Of a stretch of DNA of 64,000 bases, positions 46,801-56,195 are shown piece after piece. Source of the stretch: JAPORK01 sp026710285 (GTDB lineage: Bacteria; Pseudomonadota; Gammaproteobacteria; Pseudomonadales; Endozoicomonadaceae). The DNA lies in NCBI GenBank assembly GCA_965201045.1, contig OZ241746.1:5208001-5272000 (forward strand). Reading direction: 5' to 3'. The notes beneath the pieces are model-generated. The model was not told where the DNA came from and searched no databases. It worked only from the letters and a program-made list of their open reading frames with translations. A program made the translations under genes and the position numbers. Each line of letters begins with the position of its first letter. Position 1 is the stretch's first letter.

Positions 46801-49417
46801 TAACGGTTACTTGAGCATCTGGTATATTTTCTGCCTGCACAGAGCATAATTTTATGACAGAAGGATATTGCATGGCTGGAAGCAATATCTGTTTTACCGG
46901 TTTACCCAATACATTGTTGCGGATAACCGAGACCTCAGAGTTATGACCTTGGATATCCTGCCGGTAGTTGATAATACAGCGTTTACCATCATCATACTGT
47001 CTGAAGATTTTTTCTCCATCAGGTAAGTATAAAGTAATTATTCTTCCAACATTATCATATTTAGCTATTGTCGTAAGTGATATTGTTTTATAAACAGCAT
47101 GGTTTTCTTTATCTTCATTAATATTATAGAGAGTGTAATTATATTCAGCTGCTATACGTCCATGATTGTCGTAAGTTTTGCTCCATGTCATTCTCCACTG
47201 ATTATCAGCTTTTCCGGTGTCAGAAATAGTTTCATTGAAACCTTTTAATTTTCTTCCCGCACTATCAAAAATAATTTTATTCTTTAAGCCATTACCGGCA
47301 GTGATTAAAACTTGGTTAAGCATTGGTGATACGGTATAATCGTAACGTTTGCTAGTGGCAAAAGGTGTTCCCACTGCCACATCAACCCGGGTTATACGTC
47401 CTAAAAAATCATAAAAGTAATGGTTGGTATTTTTGCTTTCAGCATCAGTTTCACTGAGTATTTGGTTGGTGAATAAGCTTGAACTGACTGATATTGATCG
47501 TAACCGTTTATCTTTGTCTGCATCCAGGAGCGTTTCACTGTAACTGGTTTTAACTGAATGATCTGCATTAATACGATAGTGATAATATTTGACAATGGGG
47601 TTGTTATTTGAGTTTGCTGTTAAATTTTGATAAAATGAGGTTTTTTTAAGTAGACCATAAGTGAATATGTTAGCAGGATCACTATAAATCTGTCGTGTTG
47701 TTAAAAGATGATGTGCACCTGCATAAGTTTCCTCACTACTCTCTGTTAGTATATAATCTTTACCGTTGATGTTGGGTAGTTTACGATAGTTAATATATTT
47801 AGATACAGGAGGCAGACCAGAGTCAGAAACCGATGCTGTTGTACTGTGAAGTAATGAAACCAACGACCAGTCTGCCGGTTGTTTTGGACAGCCAGGTACA
47901 CTGGTCTTATTGCCAGAAAAACACCAGGTCATTTGTTGCACATGCCCATAACTATCTTTACTCATCAGCAAGCGTCCCTGATCATCATAGTGCATGATAA
48001 CACTATTTATTAATGGTAATTCATCAGGATGATTACTCCATATTTTGGTCACTATCTTTAAGGGGCGATCATAAGTCACTGGTAACTGTTCAAAGCTGGT
48101 TTGTGCACAGTTATTGGGAATGTCTGTACCACAAAAAAAGTTTTGTGTCTCAGTTAATACACGATTGTCATTGTCAGTGATCGTTTTTGTATCAATGAGT
48201 AAGTGATATTTATTGTAAGTATGCAGCTCTCTGATTATACCATTATCAGTTGTCGTTTTATAAGTATAGCGACCAGGAACATGAAACAGCGCATCCTGAT
48301 TCTCATTTTGCAGAAAACTTAAGCCCGAGTTGTAAGCAAGATAGTTATGGTGATTAGCACTGCTATCATCATAACTATAACGAGTGGTCATTTCTGGTTG
48401 TCCAAACCCCGGAATAACATTTGTTTTTGTAACAACGCAGACAGCATGGGTTTGACCATTAGTTGTCGGTAATTTCATGGCATTATTGCAATTATAATCT
48501 ACGGTTTTTACTAAACCGGTAGGATAAATAATTTTTGATAACAGAGATCCCTGATAACTTATGTTAACCGTTTTGTAATCAGTGATATGGATAACCGGAA
48601 AGGAAACTGTACGTAACTGTCTGTTAATACGATTAATGCGTATAGTCACCAGTGACCCGTCAATACTGTAACTGGTAACGTTGATATAGTTATTACGATA
48701 GGTTAATGAAATTTTGTGCCCTGAATCATCTATAATACGGCTTAACAGATGTGTTCCGGGCAGATATTCAAAATTAACACTCCGGCTATCTTGTTGTTCC
48801 AGACGGGTTTCATAACCGTCATGGTTGAGTGTTTCTCTTAATGCATTTGCATAAGTAATGACAAAATTACTTTTTTTACTGCCATCAATTCGAATGTCCT
48901 TTAATTTATGGTAACGTGGCCACCAGTGATTTCTGTCAATTTTATGTAACTGAAAGCTTTGTCCCTGAGAAGTTGTCAGCTGATTATTCAGAGGATTAAA
49001 ATGCGTCAGGTTCCAGCTCCATCCTGTGCCCAGCCCGTCAGGATCAGCTAAAGAACTACTACTGTAGTTTAGGTTTAAATTGACATTTGGTCCGCGGTTC
49101 ATATTACTGACCAAACTACCTACTTGAAACCATGCAGAAAATATGCCAGTTCGCGGGTCTGCTTGGGTTCCCCACACCTTTTGAAAAGTAAATGCATTCG
49201 ACCATACTGCTGACTGATCTGCTTCTGCTTTTAAATGTGGATGTTTGTTCTTTTTATGCTGTTGTTGTAGTATTTTGCTGGTTTTTTTCTGTTGTTCCGA
49301 AATTCTCTGATTTTTATAATTATCTTTTGATAAAATCAAAGCAGCATAACTGACTTGTTTAAAAAAAAGTAATACTGAAATAAAAACAGATAATAAAATA
49401 AAAAAGTAGTACTTCAT
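43844..49417 (-). CDS. Giant secreted RHS/YD-repeat protein 4
   Basis: 1857 residues. The start peptide differs from copies 1-3 (MKYYFFILLSVFISVLLFF…SYA|AL), but it is still a Sec signal. The linker is rich in Q and K, then the shared GTQADPRTGIFSAWFQVGSL domain, YD repeats and RHS core follow, ending NDPDGNLPKW near residue 1492. The tail has hydrophobic blocks (ITWTVGMAAIFLISSCIMVA; ITGVLALVVPVLNVGAEVV), then DNDIKNLYVSAKNTF, LKLRIP, FYNAILTQSFG and GFSDVLTLVS, and ends FPVYSYHNLGINPFEHY. The tail is closest in plan to copies 3 and 5. The end overlaps an IS66-like remnant, which supplies part of the 3' flank. Confidence 0.9.
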   Translation of the reverse strand: MKYYFFILLSVFISVLLFFKQVSYAALILSKDNYKNQRISEQQKKTSKILQQQHKKNKHPHLKAEADQSAVWSNAFTFQKVWGTQADPRTGIFSAWFQVGSLVSNMNRGPNVNLNLNYSSSSLADPDGLGTGWSWNLTHFNPLNNQLTTSQGQSFQLHKIDRNHWWPRYHKLKDIRIDGSKKSNFVITYANALRETLNHDGYETRLEQQDSRSVNFEYLPGTHLLSRIIDDSGHKISLTYRNNYINVTSYSIDGSLVTIRINRINRQLRTVSFPVIHITDYKTVNISYQGSLLSKIIYPTGLVKTVDYNCNNAMKLPTTNGQTHAVCVVTKTNVIPGFGQPEMTTRYSYDDSSANHHNYLAYNSGLSFLQNENQDALFHVPGRYTYKTTTDNGIIRELHTYNKYHLLIDTKTITDNDNRVLTETQNFFCGTDIPNNCAQTSFEQLPVTYDRPLKIVTKIWSNHPDELPLINSVIMHYDDQGRLLMSKDSYGHVQQMTWCFSGNKTSVPGCPKQPADWSLVSLLHSTTASVSDSGLPPVSKYINYRKLPNINGKDYILTESSEETYAGAHHLLTTRQIYSDPANIFTYGLLKKTSFYQNLTANSNNNPIVKYYHYRINADHSVKTSYSETLLDADKDKRLRSISVSSSLFTNQILSETDAESKNTNHYFYDFLGRITRVDVAVGTPFATSKRYDYTVSPMLNQVLITAGNGLKNKIIFDSAGRKLKGFNETISDTGKADNQWRMTWSKTYDNHGRIAAEYNYTLYNINEDKENHAVYKTISLTTIAKYDNVGRIITLYLPDGEKIFRQYDDGKRCIINYRQDIQGHNSEVSVIRNNVLGKPVKQILLPAMQYPSVIKLCSVQAENIPDAQVTVTTWDRYGRPVSVTDPAGKVMTTRYDALGRVTDIINSTGDRIHNIYNINNQVVKKWAYPVNSNKSYLLSSAAYDTAGRLLWKAGEDGKKTHFTYMPDGQIATETTPSRHIISWQYNILGLPVHKQLDGKTILQIDYDHIVVLPVKKYDITGTTTFTYNDDGRLQQINRFGKNGYPDYHLQWHYNPARQVISALDISGNTLVTKYDKFGRTTQSFYKMKNGNEEMLYRVIYDGFSRAEKIYYGSRTAGTKNTIRTIEYDKLGRQSDVIDFTEPDNNQNNQRFFEEKYTYDTDNNIIRIIENGRADQSATLQYRYDERNNLVAMSCTGSAGLPLCPRDTAFAGADTKEAPVILSQHYSFNDLNRIKQVTEQLSDAQQKRSLNKVMIYTYGDTKVPLRLQQISTAWNNQTPVTKQLSYDSSGNMIIDGENNHVTYNIFNQITSVLTPNGEQKKYAYDGGGRKVSEISPTGNISYLLYMNKTLFGEQTGHPGAMHLISYLGVAKAVDGVLDEFYGRNYKGDIVTIMHNTDPEKNGHHKPFYTLTQYNVYSPYGMTWHKNSAKSLPLYQQTLEGFNGTRTDPLTRWQFLGAGHRTYSSAQRYFLSEDPAGDGYAFGGNNPIMNNDPDGNLPKWIGTVFNIMSKITSLGFPDSKEGRKYRAITWTVGMAAIFLISSCIMVAVAGIFGAIPGILIDAGVTAAVATSTIGAAIKPTNGWNIAATITGVLALVVPVLNVGAEVVSSIYTARSLAAAFRAGEAAVGEDFAEVSQEVGNRVPFFRIFFDYPRAEIGRAKTFFSAKPALRMTSEFKLITAWSWAMSSDLIKPAFLADNDIKNLYVSAKNTFIGIDMKSLKVLVSLKLRIPEVVEEDKDSLSGIYNQFYNAILTQSFGAPKTMNNPRNLTDIVMMSKQSLLIRNGGVNQGFSDVLTLVSKRSSPANYIWGRYIVNNRLRLEYTTGTIQQLGLQGHIDPLTGMFPVYSYHNLGINPFEHY

Positions 49418-49684
49418 AAAATGTAATTTTTGTAATTAATAAAAAAATAAAATTTGGTAAGATATATATTCTATGTATTTAAAGAGACTAAACTCATTGT
49501 CTTACAAACAGTTAGAAACAAAACGTGATACATTATTAGACAAAGTGCTTTCAGAAATGGTGTTTATTATAGTTTTACAGACAGGGGGCATTTGCTCTTT
49601 GTTATAGTAGATGAACTTTAGCTTTCGTGTGCAGCAGTGTCAATAAAAATTAAAAAAATTGTCTCATATCCCTGTTCCTGAAGG
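49418..49684. other. Spacer upstream of RHS gene 4
   Basis: No gene is visible. The stretch TTAGACAAAGTGCTTTCAGA near 49537 resembles GTAGACAAGATGCTTTCAGA near 55722 upstream of RHS gene 5, so these two promoters share ancestry. Confidence 0.5.
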
Positions 49685-49980
49685 CTGTCTCTTAGTCACA
49701 TTTTTTAAAGCTCTAATTCTTTCTGAAAATTTTATCTCTTGCTGAATGCACCAGCCTTTACTGAGTCTGCCGTTATTTCGTTATTTCTCATTTTTTCGGG
49801 AGTCATCCCTGCGTAGGTGAGAATCCATTAACAGCAATCATTACCGAAAATATAACTTCCCTGTTACGGGATTCCGGCAATCGCTGCCTGAATGACAAGG
49901 TTATTTCAGCACTAGCAGGTTAAAAGTAAGGATTTTTATTATTCAAAAACTTCGAATCAGAATTTGTGTATGAAAGACAG
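49685..49980. mobile_element. MITE with Tn5/IS50-like ends, copy 2
   Basis: A 296-bp non-coding element. The left end CTGTCTCTTAGTCACATTTT is the same as in copy 1. The reverse complement of the right end, CTGTCTTTCATACACAA, resembles the Tn5 outside end. Flanks are TCCTGAAGG (49676-49684) and CCCTGAAGG (49981-49989), a 9-bp duplication with one change. The interior differs from copy 1: it carries an imperfect palindrome, GTCATCCCTGCG…GAGAATCC then GGATTCCGGCAATCGC…GAATGAC, of the kind common in gammaproteobacterial spacers. Confidence 0.75.
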
Positions 49981-50069
49981 CCCTGAAGGACTGGGTTTTA
50001 AATCATTCATGATAAAAAACACCGTATAATTGTCTGGAGATTCACAAGATAAGTCTGAGTCATTACACA

Positions 50070-53000
50070 TTACCATCTCAAAACATGATAACTAAAAATC
50101 GTAATTGTGTTAGTCATTGGATTGATATAATTTTCCAGACCCAGCTCTGTAAGCGTTTTTATTTCATATTTCAAAACATCATTTTCCAGTACATATGCGC
50201 CCCAGAGATAATCAGCCGGATTACCTTGTCTGCTTACCAATGTTAATAAGTTACCTATTTTTTTGTTACTGTTAATGCTAATGCCTATATCACAAACAAA
50301 CACAGTTCGGCTCAGAGGAGAAAACGTAATGTCTGTTAAAGTACGACCTCTGCTGATAATTTTTTTGCTACCAAATAATTGCGTTACTATTGCGTTATAG
50401 AATCTGTTATAAACACCACGTAGTTCACCATCAGCATCATCAGCCAGCACTCGTAACTTTAAACCGATAAGCAGCTTGAATAATTCCATATCTATATGTT
50501 GGGTAAAAGTATGTTCTATACCGGCCAATACGTTCTGTATATCATTGTCTTTGGTCATGGCTTTAGTTAGTTTGGGCGCTTTTTTCAAAGAATTCCAAAG
50601 TACTGTAACTGCTTCTTCTGAAGCTAATTTTAATATTGGTCTGCCAAACGCAGCATCCCTGTTAAGTATCATTTCCTCAGGAACGACGATGTTTACCGTT
50701 GCTGATACTACCTGGAGTTCTTGCTCACCAACAGCAGCTTCTCCTTCCTTAAATAGCGCAGCCAGTGATCTGGCTTCGGGCACACCACTCAGTGCCATGG
50801 CATTAATACCTACACAAACAACTGCTGTCAGTATTCCCGATATAGCTGCGGTGATATTCAAACCTTTATTATTAGGTTTTGCTGATGTAGCAATCATCAA
50901 GAATGAATTGGTAAAACCAGCTCCTAGCTCAGTCAAAAATAGCGGTATTGAAATTGTTCCTGTATAGAACATAATACCAATTGTGACTCCAGATGATAGA
51001 AACCAACCACACATCCAAATGAATGTTTTCCAGAAGCGACCTTTGTCTGAATCAGGCAATCCGAATGAAGTAATTTTATTTATAATATTAAGGAATTTAC
51101 CTACCCATTTTGGTGTATTACCATCAGGGTCATTATTCATTATTGGGTTGTTGCCACCAAAAGCATAACCGTCACCAGCAGGGTCTTCACTGAGGAAGTA
51201 GCGCTGCGCTGAACTGTAAGTTCTGTGTCCTGCCCCTAAAAACTGCCATTTGGTCATAGGATCAGTCCGTGTACCATTAAACCCTGCTAGTGTCTGCTGA
51301 TATAAAGGTAATGATTGCGTTGATTTTTTGTGCCATTTCATTCCATATGGGCTGTAAATATTATATTGTTTGAGTGCATAAAAAGGTTGATGGCTACTAT
51401 TTTTTTTCGAAGCGACCTTATGCATCACCGTGATAACATCGCCTTTATAATTCCTGCCATAAAATTCATCAAGTACACCATCAACTGCTTTTGCAACACC
51501 CAGATAACTGATCATATGCGTTGTGCCCGGATGACCATTTTGTTCACCGATCAACGCTTTTTTTACATAAAGCAGATAATTGATATTACCAGTAGGAGAT
51601 TTTTCACTTACTTTTCTACCGCTGCCATCATAAGTGTATTTTTCTTGTCTTCCATCAGGCATAAGGACAGAGGTAATTTGATTAAATATATTGTACGTCA
51701 TATGATTACCTTCTCCATCAATGACCATGTTACCGCTATCATCATAGGATAAATATTTGGTCACCGGTGCCTGATGATTCCATGCAGTACTGACTCGTTG
51801 CAGACGTAAAGGTGTTTTAGTATCTCCGTAAGTATAAGTCATTACTTTATTTAAACTACGATTTTTTTGTATATCACTCAGTTGTTCTGTCACCTTTTCT
51901 ATGCGGTTTAAATCATTAAACGTATAGTGTTGAGACAAAATAACCGGTGCTTCCTTTGTATCTACACCTGCAAATGCGGTATCTCTTGGACATAACGGTA
52001 GTTCTGCTGATCCTGTGCAGGACATAGCAACCAGATTGTTACGCTGATCATACTGATACTGCAGAGTAGCGCGCTGGTCTGCTCTGCCATTTTCAATAAT
52101 CTGAGTAATATTGTCATCAGCATCATAAGTGTATTTTTCTTCAAAGAGTCGTTGTTTGTTCTGATTGTTATCGGGTTCTGTAAAATCAGCTATATCACTT
52201 TGACGTCCGAGCTTATCATATTTAATTGTACGAATACTGTTTTTTGACCCTTTTGTACGACTGCCATAATAAATTTTTTCAACACGGGAAAAGCCATCAT
52301 AGATAAGCCGGTATAGCATTTCTTCGGTACCATTTTTCATTTTATATACAGCCTGGGTTGTTCTTCCGAGTCTGTCATACTTTGTAATTATTGTATTACC
52401 TGCGGTATCTGGTGCAGAGATTACCTGGCGGGCCAGATTGTAATGCCATTGTAAGTGATAATTTGGATAACCATTTTTTCCGGAGTGACTGATTTGTTGT
52501 AACCTGCCATCATCATTATAAGTAAAAATTGTTGTGCCCGTGATATCACTTTCTTTAATTGGTAAAACCACCGTATGATCATAATTAGTCTGTGATATTG
52601 TTTTTCCATCCAGCCATTCGTGTACAGGTAATCCTGATACATTATATTGCCATGCAAGTATATGTCCTGTGGGTGTCGTTTTTGTTGCAATCTGACCATC
52701 TGCCGTATAAGTAAAGTGGGTCTTTTTTCCATCTTCTCCGGCACGCCATAACAATCTGTCTGCTGCATCATATGCAGAGGAAAAAAGTAGATAACTTTTA
52801 TTGCTGTCAGCAGGGTAAGCCCATTTTTCTACCACCTGATTATTGATGTTATAGACATTATGTGTTCTGTCTCCTGCTGAATTAATTACATCCATCACAC
52901 GTCCTAATGCATCGTAACGTGTAGTCGTTGCTCTTCCGGTAGGATCTGTCATTGAGACAGGTCTTCCATAGCGGTCCCAGGTTGTAACGGTTACTTGAGC

Positions 53001-55607
53001 ACCTGGTATTTTTTCTGCCTGCATATTGCATAGTTTTGTGACAAGCGGATTTTGCATAGCGGGTAGTAATATCTGTTTTATCGGTTTACCCAATGCATTA
53101 TTCCGGACAACAGAAACAGAAGAGTAGTGACCATTGATATCCTGTTCGTAATTGATAATACAGCGTTTACCATCATCATACTGCCGGATAATTTTTTTTC
53201 CATCTGGCAGGTGTAAAGTAATAATTCTTCCACGGTTATCATATTCAGGTTTTGCTGCAAGAGATATTGTTTTATAGACAGCATTTTGTTTTTTATTTTC
53301 ATTAATATTGTAAGGTATGTAACTATATTCAGCTGCTATACGTCCATGGTTGTCATAAATTTTTCTCCATGTCATTATCCATTTATTATCAGCTTTTCCA
53401 GAATCGGAAATGGTTTCATCAAAATTTTTTAATTTTCGTCCTGCACCATCAAAAATAATTTTACGCTTTAAACCATTACCTGCAGTGATTAAAACCTGAT
53501 TAAGCGTTGGTGATGTGGTGTAATCATAATGTTTACTGGTGGCAAATACTGTTCCTGCTGCTACATTAATCCGGGTTATACGTGCTAAATAATCATAAAA
53601 GTAATGGTTAGTATTTTTACCTTCAGCATCGGTTTCACTTAGCACCTGATTAGTAAATAAACTTAAACTGACAGACATTGATTGTAGTCGTTTATCTTTA
53701 TCGGCATCTACAACAGTTTCACTGTAACTGGTTTTAACTGAATGATTGGCATTAACACTATAGTGATAATATTTTACAACTGGTTTACTATTTGAGTCTG
53801 CAGTTAAATTTTGATAAAATGATGTTTTCTTAAGCAGACCATAAGTAAAAGTATTGGCAGGATTATCATAATACTGCCGTGTTATTGAAATATGATGTGC
53901 GCCTGCATAAGTCTCCTCGCTACTTATTGTTAACAGATAACCTTTACCATTAATATTAGGAAGCTTACGATAATGAATATATTTAGATATAGCAGGCAGA
54001 TCTGATCCCGGAACAGATGCTGTTGTACTGTGAAGCAATGAAACCACAGACCAGTCTTTCGGTTCTTTCAGACAACCTGGTAGACTGGTATTACTGTCAG
54101 AAGAGCAGTAAGTTATTTTTTGCTCACGACCATAACTGTCTTTACTCATCAGTAACCGCCCTCTGTTATCATAACGTCTGATGACAGTGGTTATTAATGG
54201 CAATTCGCCAGGGTTATCACCCCATGTCCTGGTTACTGTCTTTAAAGGGCGATCATAAGCAAGAGGTAACTGATTAAAACTGGTCTGTTCACAACCATCA
54301 CTCACATCTGTACGACAGAAAAAATTTTGTGATTCAGTTAATACACGGTTATCATTGTCACTAATTGTTTTTGTATTAATCAGTAAGTGATATTTGTTGA
54401 AAGTATATAATTCTTTAATGATTCCGTTATCTGTTGTAGTTTGATAGGTGTAGTGACTCGGTGCATCAAACAGGATATCGCTGGCTGAATTTTGTACAAA
54501 ACTTAAACCCGAATTATGAGCAAGATAGTTGTGTCCATTGGCGTTAGTTGCATCATAGGTATAGCTAATCGCTATATCGGGTTGCCCAAAACCCGGATGA
54601 ATATTTGTTTTTGTAACAACACATATAGCACGTGACTGCTCATTAATGGTTGGCAACTTCATTGCATTATTACAGTTATAATCTATGGTTTTTACTAAAC
54701 CGGTAGGATAAATAATTTTTGATAACAAAGATCCCTGATAATTTATATTAACAGTTTTGTAATCAGTAATACTGGTAACCGGGAAGGAAACTGTACGTAA
54801 CTGTCTGTTAATACGATTAATGCGTACAGTAACTGGTGATCCGTCAATACTGTAACTGGTAACGTTGATGTAATTATCACTATAGGTTAGTGAAATTTTA
54901 TGTCCTGAATCATCGGTAATACGATTTAGCAGATGTGTTCCAGGCAGATAATCAAAATTAACACCTCTGCCATCCTGTTGTTCCAGCCGCGTTTCATAAC
55001 CATCATGGTTAAGTGTCTCTTTTAATGCATTGGCATAAGTAATAACAAAGTTTTCCTTTTTGTTACCATCAATTTGAATATCCTTTACTTTATAATAACG
55101 TGGCCACCAGTGATCTTTATCAATTTTATACAACTGAAAGCTTTGTCCCTGAGACGTTGTCAGTTGATTATTTAATGGATTGAAGTGCGTCAAATTCCAG
55201 CTCCATCCTGTACCGAGTCCGTCAGGATTAGCGAAAGCATTGCTATTATAATTTATATTTAAAGTGATATCAGGACCCCGACTCATATTACTAATTAAGC
55301 TGCCTGCTTGCAACCATGCAGAAAATATACCGGTTCTTGGGTCTGTCCGGGTTCCCCACACTTTTTGAAAAGTAAATGCATTGGACCATATCGATGACTG
55401 ATCGGCTTCTGCTTTTGAATGCGGTTGTTTGTTTTTTTTATGCTGTTGCTGCACTGCTTTGCTGGTTTTTTGTTGTTCCGGGATTCCTGACTTTTTATGA
55501 ATGTCTTTTGATAAAACAAAAGCTGCATAACTAACTTGTTTAAAAAAAAGCAATATTGAAATAAAAATAAATGCCAAAATAACAAAGTGGTACTTTATAA
55601 ATTTCAT
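50070..55607 (-). CDS. Giant secreted RHS/YD-repeat protein 5
   Basis: 1845 residues. The ATG at 55607 is preceded by AAAGGTTACATGCT. The signal peptide is MKFIKYHFVILAFIFISILL, then FFKQVSYA|AF. The linker, GTRTDPRTGIFSAWLQAGSL domain, YD repeats and RHS core follow; the core ends NDPDGNTPKW at about residue 1494. The tail has hydrophobic blocks (FIWMCGWFLSSGVTIGIMFY; ISGILTAVVCVGINAMAL), DNDIQNVLAGIEHTF, LKLRVLADDADGELRGVYNR, FYNAIVTQLFG and NLLTLVSRQGNPADYLWGAY, ending ITIFSYHVLRW. It is the most diverged member in the N-terminal domain. As the first gene in reading direction it may be the oldest of the row. Confidence 0.9.
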   Translation of the reverse strand: MKFIKYHFVILAFIFISILLFFKQVSYAAFVLSKDIHKKSGIPEQQKTSKAVQQQHKKNKQPHSKAEADQSSIWSNAFTFQKVWGTRTDPRTGIFSAWLQAGSLISNMSRGPDITLNINYNSNAFANPDGLGTGWSWNLTHFNPLNNQLTTSQGQSFQLYKIDKDHWWPRYYKVKDIQIDGNKKENFVITYANALKETLNHDGYETRLEQQDGRGVNFDYLPGTHLLNRITDDSGHKISLTYSDNYINVTSYSIDGSPVTVRINRINRQLRTVSFPVTSITDYKTVNINYQGSLLSKIIYPTGLVKTIDYNCNNAMKLPTINEQSRAICVVTKTNIHPGFGQPDIAISYTYDATNANGHNYLAHNSGLSFVQNSASDILFDAPSHYTYQTTTDNGIIKELYTFNKYHLLINTKTISDNDNRVLTESQNFFCRTDVSDGCEQTSFNQLPLAYDRPLKTVTRTWGDNPGELPLITTVIRRYDNRGRLLMSKDSYGREQKITYCSSDSNTSLPGCLKEPKDWSVVSLLHSTTASVPGSDLPAISKYIHYRKLPNINGKGYLLTISSEETYAGAHHISITRQYYDNPANTFTYGLLKKTSFYQNLTADSNSKPVVKYYHYSVNANHSVKTSYSETVVDADKDKRLQSMSVSLSLFTNQVLSETDAEGKNTNHYFYDYLARITRINVAAGTVFATSKHYDYTTSPTLNQVLITAGNGLKRKIIFDGAGRKLKNFDETISDSGKADNKWIMTWRKIYDNHGRIAAEYSYIPYNINENKKQNAVYKTISLAAKPEYDNRGRIITLHLPDGKKIIRQYDDGKRCIINYEQDINGHYSSVSVVRNNALGKPIKQILLPAMQNPLVTKLCNMQAEKIPGAQVTVTTWDRYGRPVSMTDPTGRATTTRYDALGRVMDVINSAGDRTHNVYNINNQVVEKWAYPADSNKSYLLFSSAYDAADRLLWRAGEDGKKTHFTYTADGQIATKTTPTGHILAWQYNVSGLPVHEWLDGKTISQTNYDHTVVLPIKESDITGTTIFTYNDDGRLQQISHSGKNGYPNYHLQWHYNLARQVISAPDTAGNTIITKYDRLGRTTQAVYKMKNGTEEMLYRLIYDGFSRVEKIYYGSRTKGSKNSIRTIKYDKLGRQSDIADFTEPDNNQNKQRLFEEKYTYDADDNITQIIENGRADQRATLQYQYDQRNNLVAMSCTGSAELPLCPRDTAFAGVDTKEAPVILSQHYTFNDLNRIEKVTEQLSDIQKNRSLNKVMTYTYGDTKTPLRLQRVSTAWNHQAPVTKYLSYDDSGNMVIDGEGNHMTYNIFNQITSVLMPDGRQEKYTYDGSGRKVSEKSPTGNINYLLYVKKALIGEQNGHPGTTHMISYLGVAKAVDGVLDEFYGRNYKGDVITVMHKVASKKNSSHQPFYALKQYNIYSPYGMKWHKKSTQSLPLYQQTLAGFNGTRTDPMTKWQFLGAGHRTYSSAQRYFLSEDPAGDGYAFGGNNPIMNNDPDGNTPKWVGKFLNIINKITSFGLPDSDKGRFWKTFIWMCGWFLSSGVTIGIMFYTGTISIPLFLTELGAGFTNSFLMIATSAKPNNKGLNITAAISGILTAVVCVGINAMALSGVPEARSLAALFKEGEAAVGEQELQVVSATVNIVVPEEMILNRDAAFGRPILKLASEEAVTVLWNSLKKAPKLTKAMTKDNDIQNVLAGIEHTFTQHIDMELFKLLIGLKLRVLADDADGELRGVYNRFYNAIVTQLFGSKKIISRGRTLTDITFSPLSRTVFVCDIGISINSNKKIGNLLTLVSRQGNPADYLWGAYVLENDVLKYEIKTLTELGLENYINPMTNTITIFSYHVLRW

Positions 55608-56195
55608 AGCATGTAACCTTTGTGACTCATGTAAAAATGAAGATTAGTTAGAGAGATTCAATGATAGCTAAGAGACTGGGGTTGTTATCTCACCAACGGT
55701 GAAAACAGAGATTGCTGCATTCGTAGACAAGATGCTTTCAGAAATGGCGTTTTATTACTTATTGTTCCTGTGAATAACAATTGAGTTTAGTCAATTTAAT
55801 CATTATTAGCAAAGCCACATTCTGATATAACTGCTTACAGTGCACTCATGAATATTGACGTAAAAATGCATTTTCTGCTGTGCTGATGTATGATAAGTTA
55901 CAGTAATTCAAACCTGTAGTGACTCAGACCGAAGCAGATACATTGATACGATTGTAATGTATTTTCACTATCATAATGATACAGAGCAGTTTACAGGGGT
56001 TTTGACGAAACGACTGGAAACATTTGTACTGAAACTGATATGGTTGATTAATTGCTTACAAGCTTAAATGTGTCCCAATATGCACACTTATTATCCATTG
56101 ACATACAGATTAGGTCGGCTAACTGTGTTAAGCAGGTTGATGTGGGCAGTAAAATGGTTGTCCGGATCAAAGATAATGTTTATAAGGATTAAGTT
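55608..56195. other. Divergent promoter region between RHS gene 5 and ubiB
   Basis: No gene is visible. GATAAGTTACAGTAATTCAA at 55892 matches part of the blocks at 32311 and 38148 upstream of other RHS genes, so a piece of the ancestral RHS upstream region survives here. Confidence 0.45.

Noticed and set aside
50476..50967. 163-codon plus-strand open frame inside RHS gene 5
   Set aside because: It is antisense to the hydrophobic tail region; no start site or homology of its own is seen.
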